From positions 1,125,190 through 1,156,559 of the forward strand of contig LSYV01000026.1 in assembly GCA_001584585.1 (NCBI GenBank): a stretch of DNA of 31,370 nt. Reading direction: 5' to 3'. Below are positions 11,433 through 21,804 of this stretch, piece after piece (the stretch's first letter is position 1; the number at the start of each line of letters is the position of its first letter). A program made the position numbers and the translations under genes. The DNA comes from Gonium pectorale. Taxonomy: Eukaryota > Chlorophyta > Chlorophyceae > Chlamydomonadales > Volvocaceae. A model generated the notes under the pieces. That model was not told the origin of the DNA. It did not search any database and saw nothing but the letters and a program-made list of their open reading frames with translations.

Positions 11433-14400
11433 CTGGCCGGCGGCAGTAAGCAGGGCACGATGACCCGTACGGCTCCGCACGCTATGCAATGCATGAAGTA
11501 GAGTATTCAATGTCAGATGGTGTGGAGCTGCCCATGCATGGGAAGTAAGGGGCGGGACGGTCTGCGGTCCCATGCGGAGGGCCGAAGCCAAGTTTATTAA
11601 TTCTGCAGCAGTCGCATCCCAACGCACCCGGTGCGCGCTTACCACGACCTGGGTAAACGCGTACCACGTCCGTATCACAGGGCTGTCAACAGGAATTCCT
11701 CCGTGCCATGCACCGCAAGGCAAACACTCGGGCCTCACCCGAGATCGCGCTGGCCGCCTGGCTGCCCTCGCCCATGCTCGACGTGTCATTCTCGCTATTC
11801 TTGTCGCTCCTGTCATCATCCTCGTCCGAGGCGCCGCCCTTTCCAGCCTTGCCGCCGGCGGGCTTGGCCCTCACGGCAGCCCGCGGTGGCGATGGCGGAA
11901 GGTCGCGTGACGGCTGTCGGCTGGACCAAGCCTTCACATCCGACGCGGCGTGGCGATTCGTGGTCACGGGCTGGCCGACGGTGGGCACAGCCTGGGCAGT
12001 CGGGGGCTGCTGAGCAGTCTCGTGAGCCGCAACGATTGCGAGGCCGTCCTTGCTGTCACAGCGGTCGGCGGCGTCTGCACCATCGGTTGGGTCGCTGTCG
12101 GCTGCCGCCGCCTCGGGGCCAGCCTCCTCGTTCGGGCCGGCCTCCAGCATTGGCGCCATGCGGCGCCCAGAGGTGTCCAGCTGCTTGGTCAGGGCCTTGA
12201 CCCACTGCTCCACGAACTGGGACTTTGAAGAGGATTGGCGGTGCAGGCTGCCCTTGTTCATCCCGCCGTGGGCGGTGGGCGGAGGTGGTGGTGGCGGGGA
12301 GCCGGAAACGTCCGCCTCGGCGCCAGCGAGCACCGCCTCTGGTGCAGTCCCGTCCAGGCTCTTTCCGTCACGGCCCTGCGACGGCGCGCGAACGGCGTCC
12401 CCACCATACTCAAGGGCGTCCTCGAGCTGCATGGCGCTGCCGTCGCCCACGTGACTTCCGCGGCCCGCTCCGTCGAGCTTGAGGACGCGCATGAGGTCCG
12501 CGTGTGCGCCCACGAATGTTGCGTCGGGGTGCACCGTGAGGGTGACCTTGGGCCGGCCCGAGGGCCCCAGCGTCTGCACGCCCTGCACCAGGAGCCGCAT
12601 GGTGCCCGTGTCGGGGTGCGGCCCCACGAAGGCCATGAGCGGGCTGACGGCGCCGCGGTCGCTGCTGGCCTTTAGGGCGCTCTTCTTCTTGGTGGGGGCG
12701 CTGGACGCGGCCACCAGCTGCTCCCACGTCGAGGCGTTGGGAGGAAGGTCCAGGAACCTGGGGGCGTGAGAGGAGAAAATCTGATTGAGAGGAGACCACA
12801 AGAGAATCCCCAAAGCACCGAGCAGATAGGTGCCTGGAAGCCCGGGCACAGTGATGTGCCCAGTCGGCGACGGGTGGATCCAACGTTGTGGCTTCTATAA
12901 AGACGCGACTACGGTACCGTAGCCCAACCCAGCCCCCCGCCCGCGCGCACCTGCCCAGCGGCTTGCGCAGCATGGCGCTGACCGGCAGCCCCGTGATGAG
13001 AGCCGTGAGCGGGTTGGCCTTGCGAATGGTGAGCTCCTCGTCCAGCTCCACCACGCCCGCCAGCAGGTCCCGCCGCCACAGGGTGATAAGGATGCGGCTG
13101 GCCGAGCCGTCGTCGCCTTCAGACCGGCCCTCGGCGCCGTTTCCTTCCGTGCCCTCCAGAAGGTCAATCTGGGAACGGAGGATTAACATCAGAAGTGGAA
13201 TACGCCCTTGGCGAAGAAGGCCAAGTGTGAGCCGCCGCTGCACAGGTGTGCGCCTCGCATGAGCGGTTGGTATTCCGCATTGCCAGTTCTTGGTTTCACA
13301 AGGTGCGCTTTCGTAACCGCACGACCCGCTTTCTGCTGCAGCATCACATAGAGCAACGTAGGCGTACCCCTGCCTTCCCTGCTTCCGTTTCCTCTTTTCC
13401 CGTAGGGTCGCACCTGGAGGCACGCGCTCCGGGCCACGGCGCCCTTCCGCGACATCTTGGCCTGGACTTGAAGCGGGGACAGCTCATCGCCCCTGGCGGA
13501 AACCGCGTGTACCTTGACGCGCCACGACGTGCCTGTCGCGAGGGAGCGAGGGTAGACAGCCGCAATGATAAAGCCGGGCCCAGTTGAGTCAATGTCCCTG
13601 TAACTGCAGATTGTGTAGGGACCTGCCAGTGCCTTCTTCAGAATGCGGAACTCTCAGTCAGATCCCCGCACCAGGTTTAACAATCACGCCCAGTCTATTC
13701 CGGCTACGCACCCGGCATCTCCGCCTCCTTGTCCAGCAGCGCCAGAAGGAGCATCTGCACCTCGTCATCCCCGCTGCGCTGCCGCCACTCGTCAAACAGG
13801 TCGACGCAGTCGGACAGGCAGGCGCCCAGCAGGGACGCGGCGGGGAAGTCGAACAAAGTGGAGTTGGGTGGGGACACCTCCAACACACGCCCGTTGAAGT
13901 CGGTCGTGAGGACGAGCCGCTTGTCGTTGAGCGCCTGATCGGGCGTAAGCTTGGTGACCTGAGAACACGGGTTGCACGGCAGGGGTTGGTCGGGCCACTG
14001 GACTTAGACCAACTTTGGCCATCGCGTGGTGTTGCTCCCAACAACTGTTGCAACCGGTAGTATCCATAGACCATCAAGCTAGCAACGTAGCAGGGTATAA
14101 AAAGCGAAGCAGCCATGATCGTTTGTGCAGAGCAAGACCGCGGTTACTTCGTACACGCACCACACATGTCGTACACATGCACATACCTGCACAATATGCA
14201 GCGTGCCCGCCGCGCCTGCAGCAGCCGCTGCCACAGCGTCGCTGTATACGGTCTTGACCTTGATCTGCACTGGAACCTGGACGCCCGTCTCCGACAGCAG
14301 GTGCACGGTGGCCCCCGAGCGGCAGCTCCCGGGCGGCACTGCGTGCGGCGGGTCCTGGTACCATGGCGCACACCATGAGACGCAATTGCACGTAATACGT

Positions 14401-17400
14401 ACAGAGAACCAGATTGAAACTGGTACCATTGGAGGTACCACTACTGCTATGACTCGCTACGGCACTGAAGCTCGACTACCCCGTAAAACAGCGAGGCAAA
14501 GGTTGAAGGCTGTATGTAACTCACCTTGAGCCACTTGGCGTGCAGCGTGCTGTACGGCTGCGGCAGCAGCTGGGAAAGCTTCATGCCGGCCAAGCTGCGC
14601 AGCGGGTAGCCGATGAGCTGCGCCACCTCGCAGGACGCGAAGCGGATGCGCATGTGGCTGTCCACCGCCAGCATGCTGCCGTCCTGGCCGTCGGTGCGGA
14701 CGCAGTGCAGCACCAGGATACGCTGCGTGTCGGAGCCTGGGCGGGACAGCACGGGCGGGGGACAGCACGGTGTTTTTCCGTTGGAAAGGCTACAGTAGGA
14801 AAGGTGCAAAATGATGCAGACGACGGGAGAGATAATCCAGGACTCCCGCGGATGAAAATTGTCGAATACCTGCCCGACGCGCAGCACAGCCTCTACGTCC
14901 CTGAAAGTCCGTTAGCAGGATGGGCGAGCTCACCCGCCATGCGCACTGTGACGTCCACGGGTACCGGATCCAGGTAGCGGTGCATCAGCAGCAGCTGAGC
15001 CCGGATGCTGCCAGACTGTAGGATCTCTGCAGAGGCCTCTCGACATTGCAACAGCAGGCGTTCGGCGTGCTCGGGGTCGGCAACCAGTGAGGACAGCGTG
15101 TGTCCAATCTGCGAGGGTGGTTCGGAACCCCCGGGGTCAGCACAGCCCGTCAAACGGTGGTGCCTGAATGTTGAGTTGTAGTCCAGCACTGGCACGTGCA
15201 CCAACATGGGTGGACAACAACACAAAGCGCTGAAGTAGAACATACGCCGTACACCCACCAACTCTTCCTCCATGATGCCGACGGAGGAGGCAAAGTACTG
15301 GTCGGCGCACAGAAAGACGCCGTTGGGCGAGACCCATGCGCGCTGGCTCGTCAGGTTGGGCGGGAGCGAGCGGAAGAGGCCGAGGAAGACACTGCAAGTT
15401 ACAAGGCCCATGGGGAGAAGAGGGCGTAAGGAATTGCATATCCCATCCAGGACGAGGGCCAGGGGCTTGCACACGCGCGTATGGACCCCCGGCCCATCTT
15501 CCGTGCCTTCATGGCCCGGGGTACGATATGCTGCGTGTGGGGCGGTGCACAGGCATCTGGGTGGTCTTGCGTGCATCGCTGTTAGTAGGCGTTGAACAGC
15601 CAAGTCGCTGGGTGAATGAGCAAGACGGAGCAACAGCAGTGTTCAGAGAATAGCATTAAGCAATGTCGCCATCCATCAGCATAAGCAGAGTAATAGATAC
15701 AAGGGTCCACCGAACGGCCATGACTGGAGCTGAGGGTTCTCTGACAGCTGTCCAGGGGCACTCGCCGTTTGCTCCCAGCCTGTGATCTAACCTGTCAACG
15801 CCGGTGCCGCTGATCTTGGTAACGCAAAGCGCCACGGGGAAGACGTAGCGCTCCTGCAAAGAGGAGCAAGCCGGGTCGTGGTTGAGGTGGTAACGAAACC
15901 CGAGGGCCGAGGTGCCAAGCCGACACGACAACGCGATGGGCGCTTCCTTATTGGCGGAACTGGGCGAACTGCCCGAAGACGGCTCAAAGGCCCACCTTGT
16001 GCAGCGCCACCACCTGGCGGACGGTGTCCAGGATGTGCGGCTCGCCGCTGCCCACGTAGCGGGCCATGTACCCGGGGTGGCGCTGGCTGAAGGGCTGCGG
16101 CATCAGCAGGCTGAGGTTGGCGCCCTCGAGCTCCGACTTGGCGTAGCCGAACATCTCCTGCACCGCCTGCAAGCAGGTCCATGAACGGCAAGCAAAGGCA
16201 CCAGCAGTCCAGCACTTCGGGTTGGGAATGGTGGCACCCCGATGCGCATTTGGCTGCTACTAAGATAGGCACGCGTTCGTGTTTGCTCTCCGCTTCGCCT
16301 GCCTGCCCCTGCAAGAGGCATGCTGCTTTCGCGGACCCTTCCTTGCCACCCACCCGTGACACCCTTGCCTGTGCTCCAAGAGCACCGGGACTTGAGGTAC
16401 CCGCCCATCTGTCTGCCCTACCTGGCTGATCATAAGAATCTTCCCCTCCGCGGTGGCGACCACCACCGCGTCGTCCTCCAGGGACATAGACGTCAGGAAG
16501 TCCGGCTTGCCGCCAGCTCCATTGGCGCCAGCCCCTGAGAGGAGAGGGGTAGATGTAGGTGGCAGATTACAGATTACAGGCTCCAGATTACAGGTGGCAG
16601 GGCGGTGTGGGTACTTGTCATTTGCTTCTGCTCGTCCACTGCGCTTCCGCACAGCCACCCGTATACGCACTGAATGCAACCGTGCCGTGAAGTGCTATTC
16701 GATAAACGTCCCTTGTCTAACCCATGGCCCAAGAAGCCCTTCCATACCGCTCAGATCCAATGCAAGCATGCCGCTGGCTCCGCCGTTACGGTTGGCCTCT
16801 CCGTACGCTCGGGCTGCCGCCGTCTGGTCGTGGCGGCAGTCCTCCAGGAACTTGCCGTAGCAGCGTAGCAGCCGGCCGTTGGTGGGGTAGCGCTCGAGCA
16901 CCCTGCAGGTCAGGGCGGAAGGGTCGGTAACCACAAGCTCAGATGAAAGATGGCGTCTAGCTGTGAAGGACGCCACTTGCTCCTGCTGTGTGCCGCCTTG
17001 TAGCGCTCTGCCCCGGATGGGAGGCCACGGGATGATTGTACACTTTGCGGCAAGACGGGTGCACTCCGCGACACCCATCACGCCGCCCAAGTCCAGGTAG
17101 CCCAGGTTCAAGCGCGCCCAGCAGTGCCGAACAGCCCGTACAATGACAGCGCGTCGACAAAATAAGTAGCGCCGGACGCATGCGTACCTCCTGTAGACCT
17201 GATGAGCGCGTCCGGTAGCCGCCTCGAGAGCCTCCATCGCGTTATCGATCTGCAACAGCAAGCGCGCATCGGTCGAGCCCTTGCCCATCATGTATGTGGG
17301 TAAACGGTACGTTCAAGGAGGCATCAGGAACGGTAATCTGCATTGGTAGGCGCTTGGATCCGCCATGTAGCCTCAACGCTTGTTGACTTGCTGGTGAGGG

Positions 17401-20400
17401 CAGCACGCCGCCGCCGCGCTGTTGTCCAGGTGCGCCCCGCCCCGTCCCGCCTCCCGCCCCCCCAGTTCCCCCGTTCCGCACCTGCGCCACCCGCACGCTC
17501 GTCCGCATGCAGAGCTGCCACATCTCGGCCTGCAGCAGCATCGCCTCCTTGTGCACCCGCAGCACCGCCCGGTAGTTCCTGCGCGGCGGCGGCAGCAGCA
17601 GCAGCGTGACGAGAAGTGCAGCGACTGTTGGTTGACAACAAGCGAGGCGCTGGATGGAGCAGCGCGTCAAAGCTGTGAGGGTAGGCGCCGCCGGCTTTTG
17701 CGCTAACCGGGAGCTAAACCTCGGGCGCTTAATCACCTCTTGAACTCAATGTAGGCCTGCAGGTCCATGCCGCCCTCAGCACTGTCCTTGAGCCGCTTGC
17801 TGGCCTCGTTGGTGCAGAAGATCTGATCAGGCGCGGGGGCGATTCGATAAGCGAGGGTGGCAATAGGGGATGAGCTTGGAAGGATTTGAAGCGCCAACCA
17901 AAGCGCACGGCTTCACCGCCCCGGAAGGCATTTCCGTACAGGAACACGCTTGGGCACAATCCAGTTGCTCACGCCCAGGGTTTGTGTCCAAGCCCTGGCA
18001 AATGGCGGCTTCCAGCCCTTCCAAATGGGCCCCTCGCGCCCCACCCGCCCACCCGCGCGGCCCACCTGGTACCGCTCCACCAGGTTGGGCGATGCCTTGC
18101 CCGCCAGCTGCAGCTGCGTGCGGGCGGCAGGGCCGTCCCTCCGGGCCTCCAGAACAAAGTTGGCGTAGCTGGGCGCGCGGGCAACGACAGTGCGGTATTG
18201 AAGGGTCATGACAAGAGGGCCGCAGGTCGCAAGTCGCTCTTGTGATTTGAACGCGCCGGTCCTCAGGTAAGATAGAACCCAACATGTAAACCATTTGCAC
18301 GAAACACAGCTTGACGCAAGATGACCCAACGGCAAACCCCCACTCACAGTATCAGCAGGTGGGCCGAGTTGGGGAAGGTCTGCATGCCCGCCTTGATGAT
18401 GACCTCCCCCAGCGCCGCTGCCTCGTGGTCCACCATCCCGTCCGCATCAAACACGCGCATGACGCGGGCCAGGCGCTCGACCTGCGCCAGGGCGGGATAT
18501 TGCCATCAGCAGTCAGGCAGGGCTGGCGGGGCTGGTGGGACTGGCGGGGCTGGCGAGCCATACCAGTCCTCGGGGGACCCCTAACGCACCGCACCTCGTG
18601 CACCGACTCGAACTTGTGCACCCGCGACATCTTGGTCCCAGGCGGCAGGTCCTTGAACTTGCGCGCCGGCAACATGGCCCACGAGTTGTACAGCCACGTC
18701 AGCCCCATGCAGCCGAGCACGACCGGGAACATGCCGTACAGGACGTTCTGCGTAACGGGTGGGTAAAAAGGCTGTAGCATAAGCAAGGGACTGCACCAGC
18801 TGCACCTGAGACAGGGCCCAGGGGCGGGATGTTTTGGGGACGGACGAGGGAGCCCTCATCGCGAGAGCCTGGCCACCAGCCACGCAGGTACCTGAACTTC
18901 ATTACCACAACGCACCATGGTCATCTTCTTATAAAACTCCGGCGTGTGATTCTTGCCGAAGATCATTATGAAAAGGAGCACGCTAGAGTAGAGTATGCCG
19001 CACCAGAGGCCGGTCCAAACCACGTTGATAGCCTTGCGGTAGAACGGCATCTGCGGCGTCACACAGTGAGCATGCACGACTTACTGAGTGGGCGACAGGT
19101 GATGCTAGGCACGCTTGGCCACAATGCATAAACGCAGGGAGGCTACGCGGGGGCATGGGAGCCTGGCGCGTCCAGGTGGACTTTGCAACGTAAGACCTAT
19201 GGGTCTTTCAGTCGCTCGTCGTTCAAGCCCGCCAGCTTACCGAGCGCAGGTTCCAGTAGACGATCAGCGATACGCATGTCAGCATGCCAATCGACTGGAC
19301 TTTGTGGCTGTTGTCGAGGCAGTTCGCAAGGATGATGTAGGCTGCCTTTGCGGCCAGGATCTTGAGCCGCGCGTACACGGCCGGGGATGCCAGGAAGCCC
19401 TTGGACACGGGGTCCAGGTCGCTGGACGCCACCACCATCAAGGCGGTCACGCACATGAACACCAGGCCGGTGGTGAGCGCCACCGACATGTGGAGCAGGT
19501 GGGGCATCTTCATGCACTCTGCGGAGGCGGCAAAACAAAGGAAAGCGTGCCGTAGGAGAACAGGAGCCAAGGCGCAAGCGCACATTGCAGGTAACGTCGC
19601 GGCGGGAGCGTCTGGATGTATGCGTTGAGCCACTGCCGCCGTAACCAAAACAGATCTGGACAGGTGACGCTGGGACACAGCGGTGTGCCGCAATTGGCAA
19701 GCAGGGCTGCAGTGGGCCTGTCGGACCTGCCCCGGAGCCGACACGTGTGTTGCAGACACGCTGATACTGCACCGCACTCACCAACGCCGGCAAAGCGTGA
19801 GTGAAGACCAGATCCCAGAAAGTCTGCACAGAAGCAGGCCATCAGTCAATTGCGGCTAGCTCTCCAGTGCTGCACCGGTGGGCCAAAGCAAAGAGCTCTC
19901 CAACCAACCAGGCTGCGCGCCATGCTGGCTGTGCCCCCCTACCTCTCCCAATAGACGCATCCAGCTGACCGCCGTGCCGTGCGCGGTATCCCGGTCTCAC
20001 GCACGCCGGTCCCACCCCGGAATGTCTGCGCACAAACAGTAAGCGACCAACGCACCGCAATCGGCGAGGAAGGTGAAGTAGTCAAAGAACGAAGCGTAGC
20101 ACATGACTGCGGGCGGGCGGACGGCAATAAGACACAGTGCCATCGATTAGCAATCGGTGGTCGCGGGTGGTGGAAAGGGGAAGAAGGCCGCATTGGTGGC
20201 AGCAGTATACACTAGCGGGCGCCGCATTGGTGGCAGCAGTATACACCCAGAAGGGGCATGACGGCAGGCATCTATTGCTACGCGGCAGGCTGCGAGACAG
20301 CTCACCGAACATGATGTCGTACACGACGTGCAGCGCCAGCGCAGCTGCGCGCAGCAGCTTGCTTTGCTCCTGGCTCCGCATGGCGATGGTCAGCCAGGCC

Positions 20401-21804
20401 AGCGCCAGGACGGACAGCAGTACGGCAGATGCCATGAGATACATCAGGGTTACTGCGTGCAGCGGAGGCGCCCGCAGCAACTCAGCGGGTACGGTATCTT
20501 CAACAGATAGGTGTTTTCAAGTATCATTTGGAGGGCTGGCATGTATGGCACACGATCCGCCCTGCCAGGCGGGTGCAGCATTCAAGCAGGAGAAACCCAA
20601 TCTGCGCACCATAAGCTTTGTAGCCGAAGATCCGGGAGAAGGGATTGCGCCAAACCAGCCACCGTACGACTTGCCAAACCGGCATACTCCTATCAATCTT
20701 CCACACAAACGTCGTATTGAAGCCAATCACGAAGTTCATCTGCGCAGAGGGGCATGGTACGTCCAGGTGGAACATGGATTAAAGTTACACATGCCTAGCG
20801 TGAACACATATCTAGCGGAAGCAACCGATCACGAAGTTCATCTGCGAGAAGAGGACAGGGCTGGGGCAGGAAGCGATGCATACCGGCTCTCAGGTGCTTT
20901 TGGACAGCGGGAATGCGAATTAGCCGCAACTATAGCTTGCATGGGAAGCTGGGAAACCATACTACAGATGGCATGCCCAAGAAGCGCTGAGCAACGCGGC
21001 TTAACGTCGCAAGCCATACATGTCCCTCATACAGCTGCACAGCCGCGCCCGCACGATACGCCGGAGCACTGCTCACAAGGAATTCCAGCAGGATCTTCAC
21101 CACAGCGAACTTCCAGCTTGACAGAGCTGATTGCCGAGCGAGAGTGTACATGCCTGCAGTACATGGAGCGCGTGAGGACATCCGTGTCTTTGGGGAGACA
21201 AGAGTCACCGCTCCAAGAGGTCGATACAATAGGAATCTGGTTGCACGTTACGCGCGCTCATAGGCGTTGCCTTTCCAGCGGGGCATTAAGTGTGGGGCGA
21301 TGCAAGCTGGCTGAGCTATCTGTTCGCTGATCGCTCAGCTGGCAGGCGGAGTCCCGGAGGGCCCAGCGGGGTTTAGGATGGATCGCACGCGGCGAAACCC
21401 AGGCAGATACGTGAGTTAATCGAAACAAACCGCGCGCGCGGCACAGCCGGCTGCCCATAGAGTGAAGGGTACAGATGCAAGTTGGGCCGAAAGTGCAAGC
21501 ACATGCCGCCGGCGCGCGCCTACATGCGAAGATTCCTTCCTGGATGTTGCGCTTCTGCTCCAATAGATCCGTCTCGTCACCATGATCAGCTTGCGCAGCC
21601 AGAGCTCTGGAAGGACCCAAGCGGAGAGGGCCCCGAAACTTACTCATATGGTCGCTGATAGATGCGGCGTTTGCCCGCAAAGTGCAGCAGCCCCGCGCAC
21701 CGCTTTCTCAGAAACTGCTTATCGCTTCGCTGTGAGGACGTCTCGCTGGCTCCACTTGTGGCGCCGCTCCGCTGACTTGCCCCGTCGTCACCGGGCTCCG
21801 CCAT
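6453..21804 (-). CDS. TmcB-like multi-pass membrane protein with tandem PAS-like domains, 43 exons
   Basis: Exons: 21644-21804, 21524-21606, 21077-21153, 20610-20739, 20306-20497, 20056-20106, 19782-19823, 19241-19518, 18916-19050, 18595-18747, 18348-18481, 18066-18168, 17737-17822, 17482-17578, 17188-17249, 16748-16902, 16422-16534, 15996-16166, 15792-15853, 15259-15391, 14934-15108, 14525-14736, 14187-14354, 13712-13958, 13414-13622, 12951-13168, 11739-12757, 11222-11432, 10934-10975, 10685-10778, 10470-10518, 10183-10272, 9958-10084, 9624-9745, 9269-9438, 8846-9100, 8582-8731, 8393-8467, 8120-8311, 7856-7975, 7378-7478, 6915-7032, 6453-6650. All introns are GT-AG, phases agree throughout, and the total is 6780 nt (2259 aa plus stop). 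Domain order is membrane domain, TPR/HAT-like helices, PAS array, disordered segment, membrane domain. This matches proteins named after Dictyostelium tmcB, a large family in volvocine algae. Sensing through PAS is inferred; no kinase or cyclase domain is present. Least certain are intron 1 (only 37 nt; the alternative start ATG 21647 avoids it), the small exons 7 and 29-31, and the exon 34 acceptor. Confidence 0.82.
11013..11058. repeat. 16-base direct repeat, period 30
   Basis: CAGGTACGGCGACATA occurs at 11013-11028 and 11043-11058, within the intron between exons 28 and 29 of the TmcB-like gene. The spacer also contains partly repeated CGTCACGGCGACA-type sequence. Confidence 0.8.
11739..12757 (-). 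other. Exon 27: conserved start and long disordered segment
   Basis: Residues about 1215-1555 are encoded by one 1019-bp exon, by far the longest of the gene. It begins with a conserved stretch (RFLDLPPNASTWEQLV, then GTMRLLVQGVQTLGPSGRPK). It then becomes a charged Ser/Pro/Asp/Glu-rich region including a PPPPPPP run and DEDDDRSDKNSENDTSS. This part separates the PAS array from the second membrane domain and is likely unfolded, a plausible site for phosphorylation. Confidence 0.75.
12951..16534 (-). other. Exons 17-26: array of about five PAS-like modules
   Basis: Residues about 647-1215. PAS 1 is clear: VQEMFGYAKSELEGANLSLL, then a PFSQRHPGYMARYV block, ILDTVRQVVALHK, YVFPVALCVTKISGTG and VFLGLFR. 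PAS 2 starts at AWVSPNGVFLCADQYFASSV. PAS 3 has VDSHMRIRFASCEVAQLIGY and LSQLLPQPYSTLHAKW. PAS 4 is weaker (LVLTTDFNGRVLEVSPPNS, LLGACLSDCVDLF). PAS 5 is weaker still (GVVELDEELTIRKANPLTAL). PAS folds bind small ligands or cofactors or mediate dimer contacts. No flavin-type Cys motif or haem-type motif could be assigned. Confidence 0.7.
16563..16592. repeat. Three copies of CAGATTACA
   Basis: CAGATTACA occurs at 16563-16571, 16570-16578 (overlapping) and 16584-16592, within the intron between exons 16 and 17. It is simple intronic repetition with no assigned role. Confidence 0.8.
16748..18481 (-). other. Exons 11-16: cytoplasmic helical repeats (TPR/HAT-like)
   Basis: Residues about 435-646. 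Successive helix pairs fit TPR/HAT-type packing: ALGEVIIKAGMQTFPNSAHL then LLILYANFVLEARRDG, NYRAVLRVHKEAMLLQAEMW, and VLERYPTNGRLLRCYGKFLE with DCRHD. Motifs of the form 'ERYPTNGRLLRCYGKFLE' are the hallmark of the TmcB/TmcC repeat region in this family. The block links the first membrane domain to the PAS array and probably packs as a scaffold on the cytoplasmic face (inference). Confidence 0.75.
20187..20246. repeat. 26-base perfect direct repeat, period 34
   Basis: The same 26 bases (starting GCCGCATTGG and ending AGTATACAC) occur at 20187-20212 and 20221-20246, in the intron between exons 5 and 6 of the TmcB-like gene. Confidence 0.85.
20726..20846 (-). repeat. Duplicated 3' splice site at exon 4
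   Basis: A 19-base identity (20726-20744 and 20828-20846) covers the CGCAG acceptor and the first bases of exon 4 (ATGAACTTCGTGAT on the - strand). The acceptor nearer the exon is used in the model. The upstream acceptor has a better pyrimidine tract (CCTCTTCTCGCAG) but opens a frame that stops after nine codons. Confidence 0.8.

Larger units (their letters stand above)
18595..21804 (-). other. Exons 1-10 of the TmcB-like gene: N-terminal membrane domain
   Basis: Residues 1-434. The N-terminus is Ser/Gly-rich and soluble. A conserved approach helix (EQKRNIQEGIFACMYTLARQ) leads into about six hydrophobic segments, in SWKFAVVKILLEFLMNFVIG, VTLMYLMASAVLLSVLALAW, HMSVALTTGLVFMCVTALMV, IGMLTCVSLIVYWNLRS, VWTGLWCGILYSSVLLFIMI and LYGMFPVVLGCMGLTWLYNS. 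The start ATG at 21804 has a strong context (ACCATGG) and no upstream in-frame extension was needed. Small exon 7 (19782-19823) was chosen because it is the only acceptor/donor pair there that keeps phase 1 on both sides and gives a linker (DFLGSGLHSRFAGV) between the FLADC and ECMKMPH segments. Confidence 0.75.

Noticed and set aside
14870..14900. A possible exon reading DVEAVLRVGQ between exons 21 and 22 of the TmcB-like gene
   Set aside because: It needs an intron of only 33-41 bases and breaks the frame into the next exon. Joining 14934 directly to 14736 keeps phase 1 and gives a natural sequence.
16563..16592. The CAGATTACA triplet as a possible CRISPR-like or regulatory array
   Set aside because: There are only three short, overlapping copies with no regular spacers, inside an intron of a eukaryotic gene.
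19560..19650. A - strand stretch reading WLNAYIQTLPPR as an extra exon
   Set aside because: No donor gives a frame compatible with exon 8; some options create a stop. The 42-base exon 7 to exon 8 join needs no extra exon.
20137..21330. A 397-codon open frame on the + strand
   Set aside because: It lies opposite exons 3-5 of the TmcB-like gene, shows no known motif or codon preference, and is explained as an antisense shadow.
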